From NCBI RefSeq assembly GCF_015706575.1, contig NW_024037069.1:36229315-36293314 (forward strand): a stretch of 64,000 bases of DNA, given 5' to 3'. Shown one piece after another: positions 13,401-25,500 of this stretch (the first letter of the stretch is position 1; each line of letters begins with the position of its first letter). Source of the stretch: Patiria miniata. Lineage: Eukaryota > Echinodermata > Asteroidea > Valvatida > Asterinidae. The position numbers and the translations under genes were made by a program. Below the pieces are notes generated by a model. It worked only from the letters and a program-made list of their open reading frames with translations. It was not told the DNA's origin and made no database searches.

Positions 13401-16324
13401 TAGGTTTTCCCCTAGCATTGGATTCTCTGGTGGCTGGATTTAGCCGGAGGCTTGAGGACACACGCGGTGTATAATGTTGGGGCAACCCAACCTCCCTCCC
13501 TCTCTCAATTCCGTTGCTCAACTTTCCTGGGACTTGCTTTGCATAAAAGACAAATAATAGACATTAGTGGGAATAAGGGGATATCATATTGTGTCATTCC
13601 AATAGTGTTGGGCAGTTTTGAAACCTCATCTTTATCTCCGCTTTAGATTTTGTATCTTTCCTTAGAATCTTGATAATATTTTATGCTCAAACAACTCCAA
13701 ATTTTAGCTTTGTGTGGATAAGATTTAGTTTTCCTTAATAGTAGAAAGTGGACATGTATTCTGGAGCCTGTACACGAAGCTAGAGACAAGACAAGATTTA
13801 AAAAGTGGTATAAATGAGAACAATTTTAGGGCCTGGAAAATCTTCTAGAAAGATTTATAGAAAAGTTCGACAAAAATAATAAAAATGTCCATTGTAAGAG
13901 GAGCTTTGCTGACAAGCTGTGAAGAGAATTCATCAGGCAGTTTGGCCCGTCTTTTCAAGAATGTTTTTATGAAGTATTGCCGCCCCGCTGGATCTTCAAA
14001 GTAATATCTGAAGCTGTAAATCTGGCAACAGACAACAGCTGAGGAGTGACAGCGCTCACGCCTCGGCTGTGTGCTTAATTGCCAATGCATAGTGGATGTG
14101 ATTGAGTCCTTGTAGTCACACCAGTCAGTCTAACATGTCAGTAATATGATCAAGTGTCGCTAGATATGAAAGAAACATCACTTCATAAATGCATTCAGTA
14201 TTTCTTTCTTGATCTGATGGATCCTGTGCTGACACAGTTGAAGAAAGAAAGAGAGACATGTATCTAGCACAAAGACGGAATACACACAATTTTTTGGGAG
14301 TATTTTGGTTTAGGAACCCGGGAAATTTTGAGACAATTTTTGTATGACCTGAAGTCATTTGCTATTTGACCATGAGGTTTCAGCCTATTGGCGTTGCCCG
14401 GACAAAATAGTGTAAAGTTGTTCTTTCACGTGTGAAGTGTTTTCAAGATCTTACAAGGTGCATTAAACCGCAGTAGCAGAGAACTTTTGTTGTGTTTGGA
14501 CGTTGCAAGTGTCGAGCCACAAGCGTCATGGTGTGAAGAAACAATGTGGCAGGAGGTGTTATGTGTCTGGCTTAGCAAGTTTGTTGTTACCTAGAGCTAG
14601 AAGCCAAACGGCAAGGTGCATATATTAAAGAGTTTCAGATGTTTGAGCTCCGACCTACATACATACACAATGAGCATGAATGATGGGGGGGGGGGGGGGG
14701 GGGCGGTCAGGTGCGTAACTGTATGTGTCAAAGAGATGGAAATTTTGACCCAAATCTAGTGGCTTAAATTCATGTATTCACTGTCCTTAAGTCTGGTGGT
14801 TGCGTTTGAGAATGCAGGTGGAGAATGTGGTTTATGTTGGCTGAAGGCCATCAAGAAAGTCCAGACTTTGGGCCGGTTTAACCACAGCGCACTTTGGCTC
14901 AGCATTAGGAGTTCATGTACTTGTAGGTCATATTGGCCGTTTCCTTCTTTGAACGGTGTGCCTGCACACACGTCCTCATGCATACGTGGGACACGTGATG
15001 ACCTGGGTCTGTTTGTGTCCTCAGGGTTCATTTGGACAGTGTGTGTTGTGCTGCGTATCAGCCAAGGCAAGTTCAAGCTATTTTCCAGATATAATACGAG
15101 TTGGCAAACTAGAGTTTTTCTCATTGTCTTATAGTGGTCTCATTTAATATTCAAATAGAACCGGCAGTAAAATTGAGCAACTTGTTCAAGCCAACTGACT
15201 CAACACTTCGTAACCTCCTGGTATTGCATAAAAGAGAAAGCCTCACAATTTTCTGTTCTGTAGCAAAGAGAAACAATAAAATCTCATAGCACTCTGTTTT
15301 TGTAACTTATAAATGAACAAAATAGAAAAAAAACCTATATGTAACCTGAAGGATTTCTGGCCTCGCTTATTTCATCAGTCCCAATCTACCACATCTATCA
15401 CAAAACATTTGAGATAGTAATTGCGTTAGCTGGACCAGATTGCATATAATTTCAAAATGTGGCTCATGTTTTGATGCCGTAGGGCGGAGTTGCCCCCTCG
15501 ATGTGTGTGGTGTCACTCTACAAGATAATTCTGTGGTCCCAACCCATGTGATAATGTGCCGGGGGGCCAAGAAGAACCCTACGCAGACTGTTTGTGACTC
15601 CCATTTTGTCTCCTTTGTTAAGTGATATTCTTTCCCCCATACACACAATCAGGATAAATGAATTAGCGATGCGTATATAACTATCGCTTCTCACCATCTT
15701 GTGTAATTGAATTTTCACACTGCAGGTAGCTAAATGTGATCTTTGTGGCTGAATGTGGATTCGGAATTTGTTTGTAAATGCTCTAGTAAATGTTTTGTTA
15801 AATTTTGATACATTTCTAGTGTTCAGTGTGATTTGTACTTCTTGATTATTTCACATGGTTACATGTGTACATGTATGTAAATTGTTACGTCACAAATCAC
15901 ACATTAGAAATGATATTCATTGAATATGGGGTCAGATAGCAGCAGGGTGAATTTTCCAATAAACTGAATGGTCAACAGGTTTGACCTCTTCAAAATCACA
16001 GACAACAAACAAAAGGTTGCAAACTGGTAAAAAAAATTTCCTAAGGGAATTTGTTTCCTTGGCATCTAGGTTAGGCCAGGACCCATTTTCTGTATTCAGA
16101 GCAGATCAAGAATATTTGCGTTCAGTGGAGATTTTTCTGATTCCAAATAAAAGCTCTAAAAATTATATTATTGACGTTGCTTAAATGCACGTTACTGCAA
16201 CATGCACACTTCTAGTTATACATGTATATACATGTATAGGTCATCAGAAGTATGTTTGAAGTTGAAATCAATTTCTTTCATTTCATATTTGTAAAATTGA
16301 TTTTGTTGTGTTCTCTCATTCAAG

Positions 16325-16541
16325 GCAAAGAATTCCCTCCAAGAATGTTTACTACTACCGATGCCCAGATCACCGTAAGAACTACGTCATGTCCTTCCCA
16401 TTTGCGTTTGACAAAGAGGGCGACACATACCAGTTTGCGTACTGCTACCCCTACTCCTACACTCGAATGCAAACCTATCTGGCTGCTATCGAGAAACGGA
16501 AACTGAACTACTTTGACCGAGAGCTGCTGTGTCTTAGCGTG
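16325..16541 (+). CDS. AGBL4: AGBL4 exon A (start of catalytic region)
   Basis: The acceptor is the AG at 16323-16324. The first base completes a codon, probably Trp as in the vertebrate WQRLPPKNVYYY stretch. The exon encodes QRIPSKNVYYYRCPDHRKNY and then the QFAYCYPYSYTR motif typical of CCP6. It ends at SV before a GTAGGT donor, in phase 0. This is the most 5' coding exon I can recognise in the window. Confidence -1.
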
Positions 16542-19500
16542 GTAGGTATAATTGGTTTTGAAAGGTAGAACCAGAGTGTATAAGGACAGCCTTTTTTTGG
16601 TGACAAGACAAGACAAGCCTAGTAAATATGGTCCCAGAGAACACACCAATTCTATTCAATTTATTGAAAATTGCTAAAAAGCTGTGGGAGAAATTTTGAT
16701 GGAAATGTAAAAGTATGAGTGAATAATTGTGAAGCAAAACCCAAATTCTGAAATACTAGGGGGACAAGGGGCTATTAAGCCTTTGTTGTAAAGATCGCTT
16801 TAGCAATATTCAAAGGCTTTTTTTCCATATCGCATCGAAAAATGAGTCTACATGAAGCTTATTAAAAAATCTTAATGTGGACATGCCAATGGCTGCTTTA
16901 ATTTTTTTCCAGCATGTCGTTGTTGCTATATTACAATCAAGTGTCAACGTAAATCTCATCTAGACTCCTCCCTGACCATTCCTCCGTTTCCCCCACTCCC
17001 ACCTCCCCCCCCCCCACTGTCTGACCCCCCCCCCCCCTCAACATTCCCTGATACTCAATTCTCCCTTCTCCCTCAAGTCTCAGCCGGGCGGAGAACGACT
17101 CTTGGAACAGGACAGGCCGACTAAAAAAAGCAATATAAATGTTATCCTTAACTTGACTGACACCTCAAAGTCAGTATTGACAAGTAGTTGAGGGTTGTAT
17201 TCAGTCCTGTCCGATGTTTGGTCGATCCTCAAGGCTGCGTTATAGGATTACTGTCATTCCCTCCCCGCCATAAGCCAGACTATCAGCCATTCTCAGTCTT
17301 TTTTTTTTTTTTCGCTGTCTCATTTGAAGTGGTTCTCATGATTGTGAATACAAATTGTCAGTGTGGGTCTCTTGTTTCTGTGTGTGTACCAGGATATTTG
17401 TGGAGAGATGTGTAGTTTACAGTAGCTTGTCTTGCCTTGGTGAAGTTTTGCTTAAATAATCAACGTTTGAAGTGATATGGATCCTTAGGTATTTGCTGCT
17501 TTCAATGCGAATTCTTTGTTTGGTTTTGACATGATCAATGTGTCTGAAAATGCTTCCTTTTTTTGAAGGTTTATAATCTTGACTTCATTTAAAATAGTAA
17601 TAATGTGAGAATTGCATGTATTTTTGAAGTGTAAGATTGATAAATACAATTTCAGGTTCGAAAGGTGTCTGTCTCAGGCGGGGCGTCCCACCCTCCCCAC
17701 TTTCTTTATTTCTTGCCGACTTACCGACCGGTGAATTTTCCCTCGACCTTGGCTTTGATTGTCAATGCCGATTAGGCAGGAAGAGCGGCAAACGATGATT
17801 CAGCGTCCACCGTAAACACACACACAGACTCACAAAAAAATGCCGACAATGTAGTAACGGGGAAAAAAGTAAAGCGGGAAGTGAAAAAAAAGCAAAGCTT
17901 CCCCTCAATGGTTTGGTTGAATGGGTGAGCGGTGTTACCGGTAAAAAAGGATTTCACCTGTTGATGGTAAACAAGAGACAAAAGGGGGATGAGAGGGGGA
18001 TGTTGGCGTAAGGAAACAGACGATGATGAGCCAAGATTCCTGGAGCCTGCCAAGGAGAGAAGGATGCCTGCTTAAATTTGTCTCACTTTTTTTTTTTTTG
18101 CTAGGCTAAATTGGGAAAGTGGAGACAGGGAAATTTGGGCGGAGGAAGGAAAGTGGGAAATGAAGTAGAGGCACAGTAATGAGAGGGAATTGATCTTAGC
18201 CAAGTGGAGTTCTGTAAACAGAGGCAGACAATTTTTTTCTAAACAGTTTTGGTGAGCCAGCAGGGACTGGAAACATTGGAACTTGGAGCCTTGGCTATCA
18301 GGCTTGTATTGAAGGAATGATTCAATTTGAGTAAATTCTGTTAATGGGAAAAATAGTTAGGAAGGAGACTTTTGGGGCCTTGTTGTCTGGGGGCCAATGC
18401 ATTGTATAGTTGTTCAGGTTGCAAGTGATGAAAAGAAAAGTGACGTGATCTGCAATGAGTTCTAACAGTCTCTAAAAATCTCTCAAATTCTCCTGGAAAA
18501 TTTAAGTCATATTTTGGACTCTTGTTATTAAAGATTGTTGATGTAAAAAAACCCCAACATTTTTTAAGTAAGTATTTTATAAAAATACCAACAGTATTTG
18601 TTTGGCTGGGAAATGTAATTTCAATGAAGAAAGTTACTAAATCCCCTTCTAAAGTGGAAGTTTTTAGCATAGAGGAGGATGAACTAAAGGCAGACAGTTT
18701 ACTGTTAACAATCTACAAACTCTTATTCGTCTTAATTTAGCAAAATACAATTCCTCGTCAGAGTAAAGCAATATTCATCGTGTTCAATTCCACATTTGAA
18801 TTAGTTCCACAGCCCTGCATTGTCATAACATAACACACGCGTCAGACTACCATGTCGTGATGCGATGCTGCATTGTTTCCTCCACCTATACCTTGGTGAA
18901 ACCACTACAAGCCTGTCAACCATGTCACTCTAAAGCCCGCCGACACCGCACGGTGGAATGACAAGCCAGTGCATGCATGCGTGCGTGCAAGCGTGTGCGC
19001 GCCACACGCGCCACGGCCAAGGTTACGAGTGGAGATTTTGTTTTCCGTTTGCCTTTCACAGGGGGGGGGGGGGGGGGGGGGAGGGGAGTTTGCAGACTGG
19101 GCGTTCAACCAAGTGCAAAACCTGATGCGCATTATGCTTTCTCTGCTGCCTGCAACGGGGCCCCATCAAGATTTGGTACAAGGTTTCGCAGCCAAGGACA
19201 TCGGATAAGTCTAGAAAACACGACTCTTAATGCACTACAAGCATATAAATAGCAGAGTGGTGCTTCATTTTCAGTTGGCTGTTGTTGCTTTAGTGAGCGT
19301 CATATATTACATGAGGGAATAATGTGATTAGATAAATAAAAAATCCTTTGTATTTTGTATAAATTGCTAGAGTACATGTTTTTGTTATGTTGGCATCTAT
19401 TGTGCTTTTTAGGAGTAAGGGGAAGTTGTATTGTGGAATGCTTTACTAAGGGAATAAATATGTGCTTGGTCGGTATTAAACACTCTGTTTAAGACCGGTT

Positions 19501-22500
19501 GGAGTCTGCATGCAGATAATTACCCTTGGCTGGGGTAATTTATCAGCATCCAGACTCCAACCAGTCTTAAACGTAGTGTTTAACACCGACCAAGCACATA
19601 TTTATTCCCATTCACAAATACCTTTAGGTAAAAAAAAATCAAACCTTTTCAGTCCAAAAGTTAAAACAAGTCAAAAATAAAAAATTTCCAACGCATGCCT
19701 GTGTGAGGATTGTGACCGTTCATCCAATAAAATGAGGCACTTGATTTCATAGGAGTCCAAATTTCATGTGACACTGGAAAAGTTTTAAGACCAGCCAGCC
19801 ATGTCTTTATCATCCCTTTAAGACCGGCCACGTGACGGGCTGTCGACCAATGGGAATGGGTAAACTGTCTTAGTTATTTATGAATGTCAGATACTGTCTT
19901 TATTTGAACTGTAGATTTTCTAAATAGATATAAAAAAAAATTCATCTGATTTCAGAATAACAAAATAAAAATATGTTTGTTCAACCTTGAAATAATTACA
20001 TGTAGAATGCACCTAGTCAGTTTTTCCCTAACCCTATGGACATGTAGTTTCTTTGAAGAAAAAAAACAACTTTGATTTTGTGTTTACTTTTGCATGTAAG
20101 TTGTTTAAATTTTCACTTCTGATCACAACAAAGTTTCATAGGGCAGTCTTTTTATTATTATTATTATTATCATTATAAAATTGCTACCAGGAAAAGCAAC
20201 GTTTTTGTCCCTTCTAACATATGCATGTTCACAACTACAAAATGTTAATTTATCATTGAAATATTGGAGCCCTCAATTTATATAACTAACAGAAACAAAC
20301 ATTTTATCAATACAGGTCATGAATAGCAAACATCCCATCTACCCTGTCCATTATTACAACGCCCAAAACATTTCTGCCGTTTTCCTTTCTCGCTTTGTAT
20401 GTTCAGCTGTCAGAAAAGTACTTGTGAGTGCAGTTTGATTCGTTGGAGTTCCTTTCAGCGCACAGTGCATGAACTTGAAATGAATAGGAAGGAATTGCTG
20501 CCATAGGTCATGGGTTCGAACCCCACCAAAAGATTCGTCAGAAACAAAAGAATGTTTGCTTTCTGCATATATTTGTTGTCATACATGCACTGTTTAACCC
20601 ATTTGCATCTGGATTTCATTGTATTACATTGTATTTATTGACTGAAAAATCAATAAAACCATAGAGTGCTTTGTCAGTTTCGGGCCAAGCAGTGACCAAA
20701 GAGTTAAGTAGTATATGTTAATTTAACAAATTTGCTTATTTTTTTTTTCTGTGCCAAGAATTTGTCTAGAATATGTGACTTGAATTCTTGGATGAAAAGC
20801 TTTCTCTGTGTTTTGTTTTTCAAGAAAAAGCATACTTCTGTACTCAGTAGTTTGTGTGCTTGTATAAATTCTGTTGAGTTCATCGTGTAGGAATTTTTTC
20901 GGGCGATTATATAAGTGCATGAAAGATTTCTTCTGATGCGCATGAACATTTCAAGTGAGACAGGTCCTGTGCAGTTTTTGTTTAAGAGAAATTAAAATTG
21001 AAGAAATGTATTTGAAAAGGGTTAGGGTTTTGTAGATGTTTGTATTTAAAAAAAACCCTCAAAATTTAATTTATTGGTCATTTGCAAGAAGAATTGTTTT
21101 CTTTACATATGCAACACATAAAAACCGTGTTTTACAAATAAATAAATAGATTTGAGTTAATTTAATAGACAAATAGAAATAATCAAAATATAACCATAAC
21201 AATTACATATAAGTGTATCAAAATAACGAGAGAAGCAAAAAGTCATAAAAAGTGAAAATTTATAAAAACAACCTGAGGGTTCGGGCTGAGAAATACATGT
21301 AAACAAGCAGCTCTACATGTAGCAGCGCAGGGGACAGATTCGTCAGTGCAGATCAATTTTCAAAGGTTTTTTTTTTTTTTTTAATAAAAAGGCACATATT
21401 TCTCTTATATATCACCCTCTATGGTGCTTAAAGGACTGAATGTAATATCCCAGTCACGAAGAACAAAGGAGAAAATTGAAAGAAACTGTCACATTCAGCA
21501 CGACTAAGCAACAGGGTTTAAAAATACACTTCCCTATTGACACGTGTCTGTTTACAAAGCCACATTTCTTTCCTCTGTAGCAACAGCCAATTCCGCAATA
21601 TCTTGCCAAGGGTTGCTTAAGACATGCATGCCTATTATTTCTAAAAGGTGTACATTTTTAAATGAAATCTGTGGATGCACTTTGGTGTGCATAATTATTA
21701 GAGGGATGTTAAACAATCAGTGGTTTTTTACGGCGCAACGTTGGTAATGCAGGCACAGTGTGTATACATTGTTCGGTACGGACGTAGGCCAGCGTGGTTT
21801 TGCCTTGGGGGATGTACGCTCATTCTCTCCTCTGCCTAACACCTTTCACTTTGTCACGCGACAAAATAGTTTGATGACCTTGGGTTGGTGAGGTTTGCTC
21901 GTGGATATCAAAAGGACCATTATTTTCCTTTCATCTTTATTATGTATAAATTTAAAAGATGGATTGGCCTGCAAATTTGGAATTGTTAGAGGATCAACAT
22001 GTCTCCAGTTTACTGTCTGATGCGTCCGCTGTGGCTCTTTCTCTCATTAGTTAATGTAGGCCTAGAGGGGTTCTTGACTAGCGTGTTCTGAAACCACCAT
22101 TATTTTGATGACATGAATGAGAAATTTCCCCTGATATCAACTCCAAATGCAGTTATTTTGTCTCATTATACAGACTGTAAATTTGATCGTGAGAGTTGCG
22201 TGACAGCTTAAGAAAGAGGCTTTTATACTTAGAATGTGGAAAATTTGATTGTGTCGTCTGTAGCCTAATGCCAACTTTTGGAATCAAGTGTGGCTGGTTA
22301 TGGATGTTGCAGGGTTTCAGTGTTAGCAACTGTTCTGTTTTAGTAGATTTTGAGAGGGAGGCTGCGTTTCCAGTAGAAAAACATATGCTGTATTAAAACA
22401 TAATACTGAAAGGAAATGACCATTAAAACATGTTATTGAAAAAACAAACTACATAAACAAAAACAAACAATAGGTTGTAAACGCTACTACAACATTCTTG

Positions 22501-25500
22501 CAACCTTAGTATTCGCAGTAATAAAGACATTATTTCATTATGGACAGCTCATCCTCAAGTTGGATTACAGTGCACATTTGGAAAATATTTTAGCTGTCCC
22601 CCCTCTTCCTCAAAATGAAATACACTTAGATTTATCACCGATTTGGACACTTTTGTTGGTCTGATCCATCATGTTTTTAGAAATTTCTATTTACATTTGT
22701 ATCTAGATTGCTCAAAGGTTATTCTTTTGAAGGGAGCTCACAATACAGTTTTGATTGATAAAATGTTCAGTATAGAAAAACCTGTGTCAAATTAGGCCTA
22801 TATGTACCGGTAGTTGTTTATTATTTTGTTGAATAAAAGACCCTTCAGTTACTCTTTCAGAAAAAGTATTACTGACACTTTAAACAGGAGATGTCACAGG
22901 CTGTAGAATTATTATCTTGTCAGTTGAATTTCATGCTAGCCTTTCATAAAACACCTGTAATGTTCAGTTGTGTTTACGCCTGTTGTCATCACTCATCAAA
23001 TTACTCAAAGTTAATGAACCTTTCCCTTTCCGAGTTCATTTTTTTTGTTATAAGCGTTTGTCTTTTGCATCATTTTAAGCCTGAGTAAAACAGATGATGT
23101 AAAATTATGCACTTTGTGTGGAGTCGATGATGTGAAATAATTGGTCATGAATAATATAGACCTAGTGTAAAGTATGATTCATGTTTTGAACTAGTTTCTT
23201 TTCATGTAAAGGTAAAGATACTCAGTCATGGCAGACTTTGAAAAGTGACAACGTTAATTAATTTCAGCAGGATGCCCTTCCATCATAAGAAGAGCTAAAC
23301 TTTCCTCTGGTCGTGCATCAACACCTTCATTTTTGGTCTGTGTAATCTAGTCTTAAATTTGAGTGCAGATGAACAGAAAAAAATTGGAGGAGAAAAGCAT
23401 GAATATTTGATGGCGGTCGTTCAAAGTACACTGACACCTCTGCTGCATCACCGGTGCTCCGATCAATACCAAGGCTGATGTATATGTATGCACATTGATG
23501 GATACCGACAGGGTTTGTCTGTCTGTGACAGCCGATAGGCACAGCTTGTTCATGGCCGTGAATGGAGCCCCCACCCCCCCTCTTAACAGACAATGGCTAT
23601 CATCCTTTCATCCACTGGTGTTGGTATTGTACATCTTTACAAAAGGACCTGTTAGCGTTGATGTCCGTAGTGTCTGACGCATTGTCACTAGCCCTGGTAA
23701 TGTTACAGAGTGGCAAGAGTGCATTGGCTCAGGAATTGGGGGGGGGGAATAATTGTGCGAGGAAAGTGTAAATTTGTCACATGAAGTTACATTAACAGAT
23801 CAAATATAATGATTCATTTATTCGGCAGGTCTGTTGTGTAAGTGTAATTCATCCCAGACCTGTTGGGGTTCCTTTGTTGTTGTGTATTTCATTGCTTTCA
23901 TTTTCCTGTTCGACACAAGTCTCCAGGCTAACAAGATTCAAATCTTGGAGATCACAAACATGAAGATGAACATTTTATTTCCAGCTGTCTGTGTAAGAGA
24001 CCTGTGTGATGTGATGAATGTCAATCATTCAATCAATTAAAACATGTTTCATTGTATAAAATGACAAAAGTAGTCTCTCTATTTTATTAGTGGGCACATT
24101 CAGCGTAGTTTTAGACCAAAGCTGTCAAGCTTTGTCAAATATACAAGTAAGAACATTTTTTATATATTTTTTTTTCTTCCACAAAAGACCACTTTTGCTC
24201 AAACAAAATGCGCCCATCCATTTGTATGGATAACACTATTCAAACATGCACACACATAACAGTATGTCTTAGGTAAACAGTACGAACCTGGAATGAACCA
24301 AAATTTGCAATCAGTTTGATTCCTGTTTGATTCATCGTATCCATGCACCTCTTTTGTGGAGGGAAAAAAGCTGAGAAAATTCATCATAATCATTTGTGTG
24401 TTTTGTTTGAACACACCTTTTGATGGCGTTTGGGTTCGTGTCTATGCATTTGTTGTAACAGAGTGGGAGTCGGGTGAATTTTTTTTTTGGTAAGCGTCGT
24501 TGACTAATTTATGTATCCGAGGTCTGAAAGGACATGGCCCTAAGAGAGAGGCCCATCTCAAAAGGCGGCCACATTGAGCAGGTTTATGAAAGTTGGGAGA
24601 GGGAAGGAGTGATTGTTTTCATATTGAAATGTTGTTTTTTTAATGCTTTATTGAAGTAGTTGTAGTTTAAAATTGGTATCTTGTCAGCAAGAAGCATGAA
24701 GATCTATGAACATTCCTACAGGCTATAGCCATTTGTTTTCAACTCAGATATGTTCATTCCACTTGGTCTTTGAGATTTTCAACAGGCCTCATCCCTCATT
24801 AAATATTTATCAGCCTTCCCAGAAATTCTGTTAAATGAGCAAAAGTCTAAGGCATTTCCAGTGTTTGTTTGTTTTTGGAAAAAAAAAATGATATCACTAA
24901 AAATGTCTGGAGCGTCTCTCAAGATTCATACACTCAGTCACCTTCCTATTATTCAGTTCTTTCCTTCGTCATTTTGACAGTCCTTGTCCATTGTACATGT
25001 ACCTTGTGTGCCTGATGTATCTCTCCTTTCAGATAATGCAATATAGTTAACAGACTATATGTTGCTTTGACTTTCTAGATCATTCATGGACATATCAAAT
25101 CTCAGCCATAATTACGTTGTCACGACCGTCCAATGTAAAGTGATATTCAGACGCAGTTTATCTGGCAACGATATCTTTGGTAGTTCAAAGTTCCTAAAAA
25201 TGAAAAAAAAAGGATGCATGTAATGATTGCTCATTGGATCTATGGTATCGTCTGTTGAGGATTCCTAAATGAAATTAGCAATTCAAAGTTTTGAAATCTG
25301 AAGAAGGAGATTTACAGATTTAAAAAAATTATATTTTTATTGAGTTATTTCTTTTGCAAAATTTCATCAAGGAAACCTTCACACATTTAAAATTTAAGAA
25401 TTATTATTTTTTTTAATGATGATCAAGTTGATGGATTCACTAACTGATTGATATATTGAATTATTGATTTTTCGCAATAGTTATTATTTGAATGATTTGA

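Larger units (their letters stand above)
1..16324. other. Non-coding: probable AGBL4 intron or 5' flank
   Basis: No exon matching the AGBL4 N-terminus or any other family was recognised on either strand. It holds two SINE heads (3940, 10341), the 22-bp palindrome at 5592 and G or C runs of 11-19 bases (for example 2815, 6972, 9276, 14685). Open frames of up to 176 codons here show no family similarity. Confidence -1.
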
